In this document: positions 18,660-31,689 of the stretch, piece by piece
Position numbering within the stretch: the first letter of the stretch is position 1
Layout: every line of letters starts with the position of its first letter
Origin: Chelydra serpentina
Taxonomy: Eukaryota > Chordata > Testudines > Chelydridae
Reading direction: 5' to 3'
Assembly: GCA_037349315.1 (NCBI GenBank)
Contig: JBAIAC010000156.1
Location: forward strand, 124,001-188,000
Length of the DNA stretch: 64,000 nt
The notes under the pieces: generated by a model
Told to the model about the DNA's origin: nothing
Databases searched by the model: none
What the model saw: only the letters and a program-made list of their open reading frames with translations
Translations under genes and position numbers: made by a program

Positions 18660-21600
18660 GGGGGGGGGAGAAAATATCCCCCCTTTGATCTCCATTGAGG
18701 AAGGGAGTGGTGCTAGCGCATCGGGTTGCCAGGGCGACACTCCGGCAATTGGTTCGGTGTGAGCCACGCCCATTGGGTGTGTGCCACGCCCACTTTGTGG
18801 TGCTCTGTCCCCCTCTAGTGGGGGCTGGAGGTTGAGGCTAGCAGCAGGCTCTTTTCGCTCAGGCACTTTAAGATGTGACATTCCCCGGTTCGATTCCCAA
18901 GGCCGCCAAGGCCCTCCGGATGCAGTGTTCCCTCGCAGCCCTGGAGGGATCCTGCTGCATGCCTGGGCTTTCAGCAGCCTGGCTGCGGGGGCACTGCAGG
19001 GGGCTGGAGCCGGCTAGGGCTGAGGGACCGGTTGGCTTTCCTCGCTGGAGCCCAGGAGGTCGCCGACAGGACTCATGTGAAGGGGGGAGCGTTCTGGGGC
19101 GCGCCCTGGCTTTGCAGCGAGACACCTGCCCTGATCGCGGAAGGACCCTCGCTACTGCTGGAGAATCCAGCCTTGGTCTTGGTTACGCTGGGCCCCTAGA
19201 CACCCCCCTCCTATGCATGGGGGGGCTTAGCCAGCAGGTGTGGGGCTGGCCTAAGGGACCTGCACTCCCCTTGGTCCCAGCCTCTGTCTGGGGGCAGAGG
19301 GGCAGGTCAGGGGCACGGTTGGCGCTCCCTGCGCTGTGGCTATTCCCTGCCCCCCAGGGCCCATAGGGACGGCAGAGAGCATGGTGCCATTGCTGCACTT
19401 AAACACCCTGGCGCTGGCTTGCCTGGGGCAGTAACCCTCTGCTGCCCAGGCCGCTGCCTTCCTGGCCTGCCCCCTGCTGGAGGATTTCTTCGTGACCTCC
19501 CCGCAGGAGCCTAGGTTACGACCACCAGGGCCAGAGGCGGCGAAGAGCCCAGCAAGAGCGGAGATGCCATGGGCGGCGCTTTGCCCAGGGAGCAGGGCTG
19601 TAGGTGCCCCAGAAGCACCAGGGCGTCCCACGGCCCCGCCCCAGTGGTAGCTGAGCAGATGGGGCTGTATCTGAAGGAGGCGAATCTTGCAGCCCCGCTC
19701 AGCATCAGAGCCCCCCCCTCTCTGGGGGGGGACTGGTCGTCCGGGGTTGCCAACTTTCTAACCGAACACCCTTGCCCCGCCCCTTCTCCGAGGCCCCGCC
19801 TCCTCCATCCCATCCCCCCTTCCTCCCATGCTCGCGCGCTCATTTTCACCAGGCGGGGGAGGGTCCCTTTTCGACTGGGTGTTCGGTGGAAAACGGGACA
19901 CCTGCCACCCCCACACCCCGTGGGGCCCCCCGGCACAGCCGCCTGCACTCCAATGGCGCGGCGCCCGTTTCCACCAGCCGGGGGCCTGGCTCCGAGGACG
20001 GGGCTTTCATTCTGCCCCTGCCCATAGGCAACCCGGGGCCTTGATTTCTCCAACGCCCCGTCTTCAGGCAGCGTGAGGCGACCAGGGCGCGGGAGTGGCT
20101 GGCACAGAGAGACGACTCAGCAATAGCTCATCCTCCCTGGCAGAGGGGCCGGCAGGCTGGCTGCTCGCGCCGGAGAAGAGAAACTGCAGAGGCTGAGCGG
20201 CGCTGGCAGCCTCAGCGGAGGGGCTGCGTGCTTGGAAAGTTGGGGGGGGCCCCAGCTGGTGCAAAGGGGGTTGCGCTGTGGGGGTCACTGGGGCCAGATC
20301 CTGGTGTAAATGGGCACAGCTCCATTAGGGGGTCACTGGGCTGGATCCCCGGCTGGTGTAATTCAGCATTGCTGAGGGTGATTATCCCCACGGTACAAAT
20401 GGGGAAACCGAGGCACGGAGCGGCTAAGTGACTTGCCCAAGGTCACACGAGTGAGGGGAGGAGCAGGGACTTGGACCCAGTTCTCCCAAGTCCTAGGTGA
20501 GTGTTCTAACCACTGGGCCATCCTTCCTCCCTGAAGCAGCCTCTCTGAGTCACCTTGGGCAAGTCACTTACTTATTAAGGCAACAATGGAGAACAGGGCA
20601 CTGCACAGACCCCCACTGGGCCATCACACAGACAGAATGAGGGACAGTCCCTGCCCATAGACAAAGCAGGTATCATCCCTGTTTCGCAAATGGGGAAACC
20701 GAGGCCCAGCACGAGCCATCAGGGGCATGACCCCACGGCTCTCCTCCAGTTCACGGGGAACAGGATGCTGCAGCTGACCCTGGAGAAGGCGGTTACGAAG
20801 GAGAAACTCACTCACTCACAGCCCCTTCCCCTCCTTCCCTGCAACGGTGATGGGGGTGGCCCATCAGCTGGGACATGTACACAAGCGTGTGAGCCTAGCG
20901 TTGGTGAAACGTGCCAAGCAAACAGCCTTAGAGACAGCAGAGCTGCCGAGAGGCGGCCTGGAGCAGACACACAGCAGTCAGATCTTACCCCTGGCTCTGG
21001 GGGCAGAGGGGGGTCTGGTGGTTAGCGCAGGGCTCACGGGTGCCAGGACTCCTGCGTTCTCACCCCAGCTCTGGGAGGGAAGTGGGAGCCAGTGGCTAAT
21101 TCTCCCCTAACCCCCCTCCCCGTGTTTGGGACATGCCCAGAAGTGGTTGGAGGCAGCTGTAGCTTTGAGCCACCTTTGCTGTTCTCCGTATGCTGGGTCC
21201 TGTCTGAGCCCCATTCTCAGCAAGAGCAGCCTTGGGGCTGCTCTAACTCATGCTCTCCTTTCCCATAACCCCCAGGAGCTGACAACAGCTGTAGCTGAGT
21301 CTGCTTTGGCCACACCATGAGCCAGTTCCACACCAGCTGGGGAGGATCCCTGCATAGGCCGCAGAAGCGGGGCGGGCGTTGGAAAGGGGCCTATGCATCA
21401 TTTGGTGTTAGTCCCAGAGACGTCCCTACCAGTCAGTCAGAGCAGAGGAGCTGGGCTGGAGAGAGATTTCCTTTCTTGCAAACACTTCCGCGACAGCGGA
21501 TCATTTTCTCGCCCAAATCAGGACAAAGAGTTTCAATCTCCAAAAGTTTCACGGAAGCTGGAAAGGAGGAAAATTGCTTCGGGCCCATCCACCAGTTTCA

Positions 21601-22850
21601 CGTCGATGGTTTCAGAGCACTTTGACGCTGACCGTTTTCATTTCTTCGTACTCTGCTGAGCTTCCATTTGAAATCCAGCCGGCGTCCTGAACCAGGAAAC
21701 CAGAATCCTTGGTGGGGAAATGCCCAGACAGGATGTTTTGCCAATTTAAAAGCGTTGTTTTCCTTCAAAATTTGTCAAATCCAAAAAATGCATCAATTTC
21801 CTGCAAGAAGTTTCAGTTGACATGAATTGGCATTTTCCAAGGGGTGGGGGGGACAAACTTTTGTGGAAAAACTCAATGCAATGCACGGAGCATCCTGGCA
21901 CCCCTGGGCAAGATCCATTAGTGTGTTCTGCCTCCGGGGTGAGAATTTCTCTTACCAAGATCCAGCTGAGCTGACGAATGGGCAGGAAGCTGGCTAGCCC
22001 TTTAGAATAGCTGTAAGGAGGTTAGAAGAAGTAGGGTTTTGCAGGGATTGGGATCTGGGAAGATCCAGGAGAGAGAGGGCAGCTTGCAAACTACATGGCC
22101 AATAAGGCCCCTGCGTTCTAGCTTTGTGTTCGCTTGCTCCTTTGCATTGTGCAAAGTCGGTTATGATGCAAGGGTTTGTAATTCCTCATTGCGTGTTCTC
22201 AGAGCAAGCCTCTCTTCCCCCTTCATCTCACGTTGACACAAGAGCTCCTTTCGCTGAGGCTAATAACCGCAGTGTATTGAAACAGGTTTCAAATTGTAAG
22301 CTAGCACTTTAAATTTCAGGGGGGGGCGGCTTCCTGGTCCTGCTGGCAGACTGGGGCTCTGTAGGAACGTGTGGAAATCTGGGTTGCAGCTGTCTGCAGA
22401 GAGCCAGTTTAGAGTAAGGGGTAAGCGGGGCTGCAGGGAGCAGCCTGTTTTGTCGCTCTCTGGTTTTTGTTTCTTGTCTGTTGTCATTCTGAATGCTAAG
22501 AAATAAAGCTGTTACGTTGCAACAGACCCGTGAGAGGATTTTATGTTTTTGTCTAACTTCTCTATCTGTGCGCCATGAACATAACAATAACGATCAGAGC
22601 CGATGGAAATAAGTTGGTTCAAACCTTCTTTTTAAAGTTATTTAGAGGGGAAATGGCTTTTTTTTCCCAACGCGGATCAGAAATCAGGCTCTTCGGCTGG
22701 AAATCCAGGCGTCTGGAAATTCCCAGCTGTTCCGAGTGGGAGTGAGATTAAAACAAACAAACCTGAGCGAAAACTGTCCCTGGCTGGGTCCGGGCACGAA
22801 GGGAGCCTCCCGGGCTCTGACAGGTGTTTAGCAGCTACTGCAACAATGGG
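18660..22850. other. Intergenic stretch upstream of the RAB3D CpG island
   Basis: No recognised exon. It holds a copy of the palindrome-bearing repeat (about 21140-21260) and a GC-rich degenerate element at 19745-19910 ('gggttgccaactttctaacc' ... 'aaaacgggacacctg', possibly a MITE). Minus-oriented MIR-like segments lie at 20390-20530 and 20690-20720, and a tRNA-like unit at 20990-21110. 21400-22700 looks unique. Confidence 0.5.
21223..21244. repeat. 22-nt palindrome, third copy
   Basis: AGAGCAGCC-TTGG-GGCTGCTCT. The flank 'taactcatgctc' shows that this copy is in the opposite orientation to the one at 9474. Confidence 0.85.
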
Positions 22851-22854
22851 CTAG

Positions 22855-23125
22855 ATCCTCGGGCGGAGTAAATAGGCCTCACTCCAATGGAGCGATGCTG
22901 ATTTACACCCGGTGGGGTTCTGGCCCCATTGACTCCCATGGAGCGATGCTGATTTACACCCGGTGGGGATCTGGCCCCATTGACCCCCATGGAGCGATGC
23001 TGATTTACACCCGGTGGGGATCTGGCCCCATTGACTCCCATGGAGCGATGCTGATTTACACCCGGTGGGGATCTGGCCCCATTGACTCCCATGGAGCGAT
23101 GCTGATTTACACCAGCGGGGGATCG
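22855..23125 (+). repeat. 51-bp minisatellite, five copies
   Basis: 'ggagcgatgctgatttacac' recurs at 22889, 22940, 22991, 23042 and 23093, an exact 51-bp period. 'ccggtggggatctggcccc' lies between. As 51 equals 17 codons, frames stay open on both strands without being genes. Single copies of the same unit occur at about 33690-33740, 40580-40700 and 45500-45540. The array abuts the RAB3D CpG island. Confidence 0.93.
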
Positions 23126-23129
23126 GGTC

Positions 23130-23570
23130 CCCTGCGCAGTATCCCCGCCCTGGCCCCTCTTCCCCCGAGACCCGGCCCCGTGCCCCGGCTCGGTCCCCCT
23201 GCGGGGCTGGGCCAGGCGCCCGGGCCGCCCGCAGGTGGGGCCGGTGAGTTCCTGTTGGCACGTCACGCCGGATCGGGGGGGGGGCTGCGCCAGGCTTCCC
23301 GCGGTGCAGCCACATCAGCCCAGGGAGGTTGGGCCGATCAGATGCGGGAAGTCGATTGCTGAGGTCTGGGCAGAGACGCGCCGCGCCGCGCTCCTCCGGC
23401 CCCAGCGCCGCAGATCCGGGTGCAGCGGGGAACCAGCTGCCACCGCGAGTGGCAGACCCGCGCGCCCCTGCGAAGGTAACTTGGCAGGAGCCGGGTTGGG
23501 GGAGGGGGGCTCCCCCGGGGCTCTGGGCGTTCGCCGGGGGGGGTGATTGGCCGGGCGGGGGCTGCTGAAT
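23130..23570 (+). promoter_or_regulatory. RAB3D: CpG island; likely RAB3D promoter and first non-coding exon
   Basis: The densest CpG stretch between TMEM205 and the RAB3D coding exons, with 'agacgcgccgcgccgcgctc', 'cgcgcgcccctgcgaag' and GC boxes. A clear donor 'gcgaag|gtaact' lies at about 23477. The coding exon at 32256 begins directly after an acceptor, so a separate 5' UTR exon is required, as in human RAB3D. Assignment to RAB3D is an inference from position. Confidence 0.6.
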
Positions 23571-23669
23571 GTCTCCGCTCCGCTGGTCTCATTGAACGGC
23601 CCAGAGAAGCTTTTCCCTATGGGGGGAGTGGCCGGGAGCCCCGCTCAGGGACCAGCAGCCCCCTGCTCG

Positions 23670-24010
23670 GCACAATGGGGCCCTGGGTAAGGTCTGGGCA
23701 GCGCCCGGCACGAGGGGGGCCTGATCCCGGTCAGGGTCTGGCAGTGCCCGGCACGAGGGGGCCCTGATCCCGGTCAGGGTCTGGCAGTGCCCGGCACGAG
23801 GGGGCCCTGATCCCGGTCGGGGTCTGGGCAGCGCCCGGCACGAGGGGGCCCTGATCCCGGTCGGGGTCTGGGCAGCGCCCAGCACGAGGGGGGCCTGATC
23901 CCGGTCAGGGTCTGGCAGTGCCCGGCACGAGGGGGCCCTGATCTCGGTCGGGGTCTGGGCAGCGCCCGGCACAAGGGCGGTTCTGATCTCGGTCAGGGTC
24001 TGGGCAGCTT
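23670..24010 (+). repeat. 43-bp minisatellite related to SINE tail
   Basis: About seven copies of 'gcagcgcccggcacgaggg' then 'ggccctgatcccggtcggg' at about 43-44 bp. The unit resembles the MIR-like SINE tail ('gcagcgcctggcacaatggg', 'ccctgatctcggttg'). Its reverse complement is amplified at 45785-47395. Confidence 0.9.
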
Positions 24011-26330
24011 CTCCTTTTGGCATGACGGAGCCCCAGTCTCTGTTGAGACTTCCAGGTGCTGCTGTCAGAGAAATGATAACGGGCTAGATCCCCAGTGGGC
24101 GTAAATCAGGATCACTCCTCTGGTCCTGGTGCCATTCCACCCCCAGCTGAGCCCTTTGGGAAACTCCTGGCCCTTAGGGGAGTGGAGGCGGGGGCAGGGG
24201 GCACTGAACCGATTTCGGATTCTGAAGATGCCTGGATGAGTTGCAGGGAGTTTGCCAAGTCAGTTTCGACTGATAAGCCTGCAGGAAGCTAGCAATAAAG
24301 TGGCCCAGGTCGGAGGCTGGCAGGAAGCAGTCAGCCGCTTTCCAGCCAGGGATCAGCAGCCGGGGAACCAGAGGGGAATGGCTGCTCTCCTAAGACTTGA
24401 TTCAGGAGGTTCCCCAAGCCAGGGGCACCCTCGGTTCCTGGCTACACCTCGGGGGCGGCTGTGTGTCTCCAGGGCATTTCCCATTGGGTCTGAGGATCTC
24501 TGGGTTACCAGCCTAGATCTGTGGGCCTGGCTGGCTTCTCATTCACCCAAGGCCTCCGTGGCAAGTGGAAAGCGCCAGGGTCTGGTTCTACTCTCAGGTT
24601 CCTTTAAGGGTCCCCTCAAGATTCCTCTGACCCCTAAGGACCCCGCACCGGCCCCACTCCCGGTGTAGGAGGCCGGTAGGGGCGTAGCCAGCACACCCTA
24701 CGCTGTTCTCCACTTCCCAGGGGCGGAGCAGCAATTAGAGCAGCCCTGAGGCTGCTCTCGCTGACACCAGGGGCAGGGCCCAGAACGCTGGCAAAGGGAG
24801 CTTAGAGCCCCGGTCAGGTAGAGCTTGGGCCCCACTGGTGCCTGCCCCAGGGAATGCACGGTCCACCTGCACCATTCACTCGGCGGGGAGGGAGCGGGGA
24901 CAGGATGTCGATAATGGCCAGGGCATCAGCCTGGGAGGACGATCGCAGAATTGAGGCCTCCCCTAGCCGGGGATCTCTCCCGGCGGGGTGGCTGCCTGCC
25001 CCTCATGGTGACACCGCACTCATGCTGGGTGGTGTCCGCACCTGCAGCCGGATTCCCCCTTCCACCAGTGTCAGACTGGCGGGAGGGGCCCTTCCATGCC
25101 CCGCCCACAGGAGCCGCCGCCCGCAGTGGATGACGCTGCGGTTCCGGGTTCGATTCTGTTGCCCGCTGGGTCTCTGTTGTCCCCAGGACCCCTTCGGTGA
25201 ACCATGGCTCGCACAGGTCTAGCTAGTCCAGGTGCTTAGCTGGCCCCCAACACTGCGGTACCTTTAGTGTACGTATCTTCCCAGCCCCCGCTGTGAGGCA
25301 GGGCAGTGCTATTGTCCTCATGTTCCAGATGGGGAAACTGAGGCACGGAGCGCTGACTTGCCCAAGGTCGCCGGGGCCGTCTGTGACAGAGCAGGGACAT
25401 GACCTCGGCTTTCCCAAGACGAGCTAGTGCACTAACTACTGGGCCATCCTGCCTCTGTGCACCTCCAAAGCCCTGGCTCTCGTAGGAGGGGCGTTACCGA
25501 TGGTGGCTTTCAACCAGCCATCGCGGGGGCCTCCGAGCCAGCGGTGCCCTTCGCACCCCTGCGTGTGATCCTCCCAGACTCACCCCTGTGAGGGATTCCC
25601 CTTTCTGAGGTGCAAACCATGCCTGTGCTCGGGGTAGCATCGTGGGTAGCTACGCAGGGAGCTAAGATCCTGAGATGTTGCAAAGTGTGTAAAAGTCTGA
25701 GGCCTCTCGCTGGTGCTGTGTGTCTGGCTAGAAAACGGGCCGAGTAATTCCTTGGTAGCAGCAGCATAAGGGATGCTAAAGAGCGTTTGTGTCGGAGGCT
25801 AAACCCCCAGGACTCCCCTGAGCTGGGAGGCTCTTGTAGGTTTTGTGGCCCGGGGCCGGTTCTAGTCTGTGGCGTGTTTCCACAGAGGGCAGAGTAGGCA
25901 GCTTAGCTGATGGGGGGATAATCACCCACTGGATCCAACGGGCATTGGGCGGTGTATTGGTCTGGGCTGATCCGCAAATGGGTGCCTAGCAAGTGTCTCC
26001 TTTCCAGAGTGGGGGGGGCCCCTGGAGCCCCCTGAAAATCTATGGGGGAGGAAGTTGAAGGGATGGAGGATGAGAATCCATCAGGGCCTGGACAGACCCC
26101 CCAGAGTTAAAACGTGTCCTGCCTTGAAGACTCTGCCCTCTAGTCTTCCCCTCCGGTCAGGCTCACCTCGCAGCAGGCAGGAGCTGCGGTCTTGCTGGGA
26201 TCCCCTCCCCCCGCAAACTCCAGCTGCTGGTGTCCCCTTAAAATCCTCCCCCCCCCCCGCCCGTGCACACAGCGCTTCAATTGGATCCTCGCTTTTTGTG
26301 CGGTGTTGCTGTGTGCTGTGAAACAGCCGC
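24011..26330. other. RAB3D presumed intron 1, first part
   Basis: Non-coding. It contains the palindrome-bearing repeat (24690-24770) and a minus-oriented MIR-like SINE (about 25290-25450: 'gatggggaaactgaggcac', 'gacttgcccaaggtc'). The remainder is unique. No exon is recognised. Confidence 0.5.
24737..24758. repeat. 22-nt palindrome, fourth copy
   Basis: AGAGCAGCC-CTGA-GGCTGCTCT, followed by 'cgctgacacc'. Same orientation as the copy at 9474. Confidence 0.85.
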
Positions 26331-26640
26331 CGCGCCCCACCCCAGAGGCTGCTGCATCTCAGCTCCAGGTGAGGGAACCCTGGATAAACAGCCCCACACC
26401 ATGCCCCAGCCCCAATCACGCAGTGCTGGGTGTAGGATCCCTGTATAAACAGCTGCCGCGCCCCACCCCAGAGGCAGCTGCATCTCAGTGCGGGGTGAGG
26501 CATCCCTGTGTAAACAGCCACCGTGCCCTACCCCAAGGCTGCTGCATTGTGGCTCTAGGTGAGGGATCCCTGTATAAACAGCTGCCACACCCCACCCCAG
26601 AGGCGGCTGCATTTCAGCACCAGGTGAGATCCTGGTCTAG
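26330..26640 (-). repeat. Tandem 'cccaccccagaggcagctgc' units
   Basis: Four units of about 65-75 bp with 'cgccccaccccagaggc', 'gctgcatctcag' and 'gggatccctgtataaacagc'. Further copies lie at 27170-27340, and in opposite orientation inside SLC25A23 introns (55550-55690, 56880-57070, 58760-58880). Confidence 0.85.
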
Positions 26641-29600
26641 CATCAGCAAGGCATGGCTAAGCTCTTCTGCAGCACAGGGTGCCTTCCGATCACACCCTCT
26701 TACTGCCACCTATAATGACAACCCTGCCCCTGCAGGCGGGTGGCTAGTCCAAGCTGTGATAGCCCCAAGCCCCTTCCTGTCTGGGTTGTGTCTCCGCACT
26801 CGCTGTGCCCTGTCTGTGTGTGGGGAAGAGATGACACAGCAGCATTTGCAGGGTAGCAAGTGCTTGCAGTGTCTTCCCTAGAATAACAGATCTCGCCAGG
26901 CTTGGGGGCCGGGTTTTGGTGGCTTGGTTTTTGGGGGTTTTCAGCTTGGCTGGCCTGGGTTTCATTTCCCAGCCGCTGGGCCCACCACAGAGCTGCCCTG
27001 CCCCGCTCTGTTGCCCCACAGCATCCCGGGCCCTGCCACTTTAACGCCTTCAAGATGCTACCTCCTATTCTCAGTCGCGCTCCGGCCCCTCTAGTCTGTG
27101 CAGAGCGGGAGGGAAAAGCCCCTGCTAGAATCTCCCCTTTGGGCAGGGGCTCGGGGTGAAGGATCCCTGTGGAAGTAGCCCCCGTGCCTCACCCCAGAAG
27201 TGGCTGCATCTGGCTCCTGTGTGAGGGATCCCCGTATAAACGTCTGCCATGCCCCTCCGCCCCTTCTGCGGTGGCAGAGGGGCCCCTCACCTGGTGCAGA
27301 GATGCAGCTGCCTCTGGGGTGGTGCGTTGGGGCTGGTCACGCAGGGATTCCTCGCCCAGGGCTGAGCGGCGTCCTGCCCCCTCCCAGGGGCTGCCTCTCG
27401 CCCAGGGGGCCCTCAATCTCTGTCTTGGGGGGGAGGGGGTTTGCAGGGTGTGTCTTGCTGTTACCGTAATACACTTCATAGTGCGAGGTGAGCGTGAAGC
27501 AGGATCGTGGGGCAGCCTTGCCGATCATTGCAGAGAATCTGCGCCGTGCACAATGGTGCGTTGGACCGAGGCCAGCCAGGGCAGCCGGGATGTGGCGGGT
27601 GACTCGATCACGCGTAAGAGGTGGTACCCTCGGGCAAGGGCCTTAAAGGGGAATCGGCCCCTTCCCCTGGAGTTCACCGGCTGACGCCAGGTTACGCCAG
27701 CGGGGCAGCTGGCCCCAGCCGTTGTGTCTTCGCTCTGCCTGGGCTCGCTCTGGTTGTACGGTGCAGCTCTCCGGGAGCTGTGAGGGAGCGGCCCCTGTTA
27801 GAGCCGTGAATAAACAAGCCCTTGGCCTTGCAAAATCAACATTTGTAAAGGGCCAGATCCCGGCTGGGGTAAACGGGCCCAGCCCGGCTGCCTCTAGTGG
27901 CGCAAGGTTGATCTACAGCAGCTGGGGGGGTCTGGCCTAGAGGCTTCGCTGCCTGATGTGAGACCGGGTGTGGGTGGGGGGGAAGGGGGCTGTGCAGCTC
28001 TCCTAGGGCTGAGTGCTTCCCCCCCCCCCACCCGATCCCCTCCCTGTTAGTTCTTGCCCCAGAGTCTCCACCCGGCAGGGCGGAGAGCCGAGGCTGTGAG
28101 TCAGGACCTGCACCGAGGCCGGTTTGCTCTGGTCGTCGGCCCAAGATTCCTGGGCTTGCATCTGCCCCGGCCGGGGCCATGCCTTGGCGTGGGATGGCTG
28201 CGTGCCAGCTCCCGGCAGTGCCACCCCGCTGGGCACTGCCGCCTGCCAGCCCCGAAGCGATGCCATCCCTGCGTGCCAGTGCCCATCCAGCACCTACCCC
28301 TCCATGGGCTGCTCCATGGCAGTGCCCATCCACCCGAAACCCCTCCACTCCCTCCATTCCCCCTTGCATGCCAGCTTCCCCCTCCCCCCCTGCACAAGAA
28401 CCCCGAGGAGAGCGCTACTGTGGGGTATTTCATCGCTCCAGATGGAAAGAGCTCAGTGACGTGTCCCAGCGGCTCTATGATCTCAGGGCTCCCCCTGCCT
28501 CAGTTTCCCCCAGCAGCATTGCCTCCACACACAGCAGGACAGAGACAACCGTGCCATGACGCCCAACTAGCATGAAGCCAGGGTCTTTAAACCGCAGTGA
28601 TTGGGCGAGCAATCTACCAATGCGAACTCTTGCCGCCAATCTCCCTCCAACCCATGACACGGTGGCATGCAAATTAGCAGTGGAAGAAGGGCGGGGATTG
28701 GTGAAGCTACCTGTGATGTCATAACGGCCCTGCTAAGCCTGTTATGATGAGCGTTATTACATGCAAACGATTAACAACTTTGCTTAATTGCAACCGAATT
28801 GCTTCAGGTACGGCCTGGGTGTCAGCTCCCAGGCGGGGAAGTTCGAGGTGTCTGCGTTATCCAGGGGTTAAGATCACCGTGGACCCAGTTTTAGATTAAT
28901 TCTAGCTCCTAAATTAGTTGACCAATTTCCTTGTGAATTCTCAGGCAGTTGGCTCTGTCCTCGGCGAGTGAGGGCCGTACGTTTGGGGAGGATACACTGG
29001 ATTTTTTTTCATATGAAATGAAGAGAGTCGGATCCCGGCTTCAAGGGCAAAATGCGACTCGGTTTTAACTTTGGCGTCACGACCAATAGATGTCTGACGG
29101 TAGCATGTAGGATCTAGACTGAGATCAGGGCCCTTGTTGTCCTGGGCATATATTATAGACCCTGACCAAAATCAGCACCCCGGGTGCCGGGCGCTGCCCC
29201 GACGCTTACCCAGACAGTCCTTGTCCCGGAGAGTTCGCTGCCTAAACAAGGAAAGGACAAGAGGAGAAACTGAGGCACAAAAAGGGGACGTGTCCCAGGT
29301 CGCTGGCAGAGCTGGGAATAGACCCTGGGCTGAGAGCCTGGAGTCCTCTCCGTGGCACCATTCAGCAGCTCTCGGAGGGCAGAGCCCAGCGGCTGTCCGC
29401 AGAAGCTGGGGAGCGGGAGAGGTTACGTCGCTTGACTGGCCCGGAGCCGCGGGGATCCGAACTGGTCGGGCAGGTTGGGTCGGAGGCCCTGGCGAAGAGG
29501 CAGTTGTTCTAGCCTGCTGGCGCGGGGGCGGGGAGCGTGACTCACTGAGCCCTGGCAAGAGCCCTTACAAAGGCCGTCCTGCTGGCTCCCGCCTGGCGGC

Positions 29601-29898
29601 ATTTAACCCTGTCTGCAAGCCCTGGCAGGCAGGGGGCATTTCGTGTCCATCTGTACATCGTGTGAGGCCCCCGCCGGAGCGCTGCGTCCGAATGAGAGTC
29701 CTAAGCAGGGACGGGCATTACGGTAGCACCTAGAGACCCTAACTGAGAGTCGGGGGCCACGCGGACCCCCACCAGGATCGGGTCCCCAGCATGCACTGGG
29801 GGCTGTGCAGGCTGCCTCCAGGATCAGGTCCCCCCAGTGCATACACATGTGTGCTATGGGAACGGTGAACTTAACTCTATTGCCTGGTTCTCAGAGGA
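26641..29898. other. RAB3D presumed intron 1, middle part
   Basis: Repeat units of the 26330 family lie at 27170-27340 and a minus MIR-like segment at about 29265-29340. The rest is unique or degenerate repeat. No coding exon recognised. Confidence 0.5.
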
Positions 29899-30165
29899 TT
29901 ACAACTCCCCTGAAGTGGAGGTGATGCATCATGGGAGTGCCAGGCCCTGGTGCATCATGGGCGACGTAGTCCAAGTGATGACCTGGGCCCCGGGGTAGAA
30001 CCGGGGCAGGAGGCCCCGGCACTACATTACAACTCCCCTGAAGTGGAGGTGATGCATCATGGGAGTGCCAGGCCCTGGTGCATCATGGGCGACGTAGTCC
30101 AAGTGATGACCTGGGCCCCGGGGTAGAACCGGGGCAGGAGGCCCCGGCACTACAACTCCCCTGAG
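29899..30165. repeat. 128-bp tandem duplication with ZNF143-like motifs
   Basis: Two near-identical 128-bp copies start 'acaactcccctgaagtgg' at 29901 and 30029, with a third truncated start at 30157. Each holds 'gatgcatcatgggagtgcc' and 'tgcatcatgggcgacgtag'. These resemble the ZNF143/STAF motif (ACTACAATTCCCATAATGCA) in both orientations. Confidence 0.88.
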
Positions 30166-31680
30166 GCACTGCGATGGCGTTTGCCAACAGAAGTCTCTTG
30201 AGCGTCGGCGTTCTGGTTTGTGGTAGAAAAATCCCGGTTTTTCTGCAGGAAGCAGACGCTTTTCCAAACAAATTTCATTGAGTCGAAAAACGCCATTTCC
30301 CCTCAAAAAACAGCTTGGGTGGATAATATTCAACTGGCCCCATTCAGCCCCCACCTTGGCGCTTGTGCCTGCCCTGAAAAATGCCAGCAACTCACCCCTG
30401 CTCTCACCCAGTGGCAGAAGCAGGATTCGAACCCAGATCTCCTGCCACCCAGTACCTTCACCCCACACCCGCCAATTGTCTCTCAGTGCCCCCACCCCTG
30501 GGAGTGGATTTCTTCCTTTCTCCCTCTAGGTAAACAGGTTTTGGTTTTGGTTTGGTTTGAAGTAGGGGTGAGAAGCAAAAGCCGCAGTTCCTGCCACTTC
30601 CCAGTTAGCAAACAGCCGTGTTTGAGCGTAGACAGCCTCCTACGGGCACCCCGCCCTGGTCAGGCGTGACACATCCCAGCCCCGGGAGCGGGGCAATCCC
30701 GCCCGGTACAGATGGATTGTCTCTGCTGGAGGAGAAGGGCATGCAGGGAGCAACAGGAAATGGGCAACTGAGCAAGTCCCTGAGCAGCTGGGTGAACTTC
30801 TCCGGCCTGGGCGGTGCCAGAGCTCGGACAATGTTGCTGCAATGGGGAGGCAGAATGGCTCAGTGGTTAGGGCACTAGCTTGGGAGAGCTGCATTCACGG
30901 CCGGGCTTAGAAGCTGCCAAGCAAGGTCAGGGACCCGTTGTGCTGCTTACGATCCCTGAGCGAGCTACTTAGCCTGTTATGTCTTTGTGCAGGACCTGAG
31001 ACACCGGGGCTCTTGGGTGCTACCGTAATACACCTAATAAATAACGTACAGCACCTGGCACAGTGGGGGTTCTGGGCCATGGCTGGGGCTCTTATTTGCA
31101 TTGCGAGAGCACCCGACATATGAGACAATGGGTGTGAGGGGAAACTGAGGCACAGAGCAGGGGAGTGACTTGCCCAAGATCACTCAGCAGGTCTGAGCTG
31201 AGAATAGAACCTGGGAGTTGTTATTTATTAGGTGTATTACGGTAGCGCCTAGGAGCCCTGGTCACAGGCCAGGACTCCATTGCGCTCGGTGCTGTACAAA
31301 CCCAGAACAGAAAGACAGGCCAGGGCAGGACAATCTACTCCTCCAAAGATCCAGTGATGATCTGTGTATTACTGGTGGTAAATGACTTCTGGGCCGAGAT
31401 CTCTGCCGATTGCCAGGGATTGGCTGCTCCCAGAAAGGGGGCTCCAAAGGAGGAGGAACTGGGATCCCTTTTCTTTTCTCCCCTCAAACACCCGTAATCC
31501 GGGTCACCATCCTCTCTTTTGGAAACCTCACAAATGCTGCATGTCCTAGCCGGCCTGGGAGAGGAATGATCGCAGGGCTTTTCTTAGCCTTGTGGCTGAC
31601 CGGGGTTTTCTGTAGGAGGCTGGAAAGCAAGGCAGAATGGCTTGTTCAAAGTCACAGAGTAAAGTCCTTGGCAAAGCTGG
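30166..31680. other. RAB3D presumed intron 1, distal part
   Basis: Contains a SINE that starts with a tRNA-like head at 30850 ('ggctcagtggttagggcac') and runs through 'gcagcacctggcacagtggg'-type tail sequence to about 31330. It includes 'aggtgtattacggtagcgcc'. No exon recognised. Confidence 0.55.
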
Positions 31681-31689
31681 GAATGAGAC

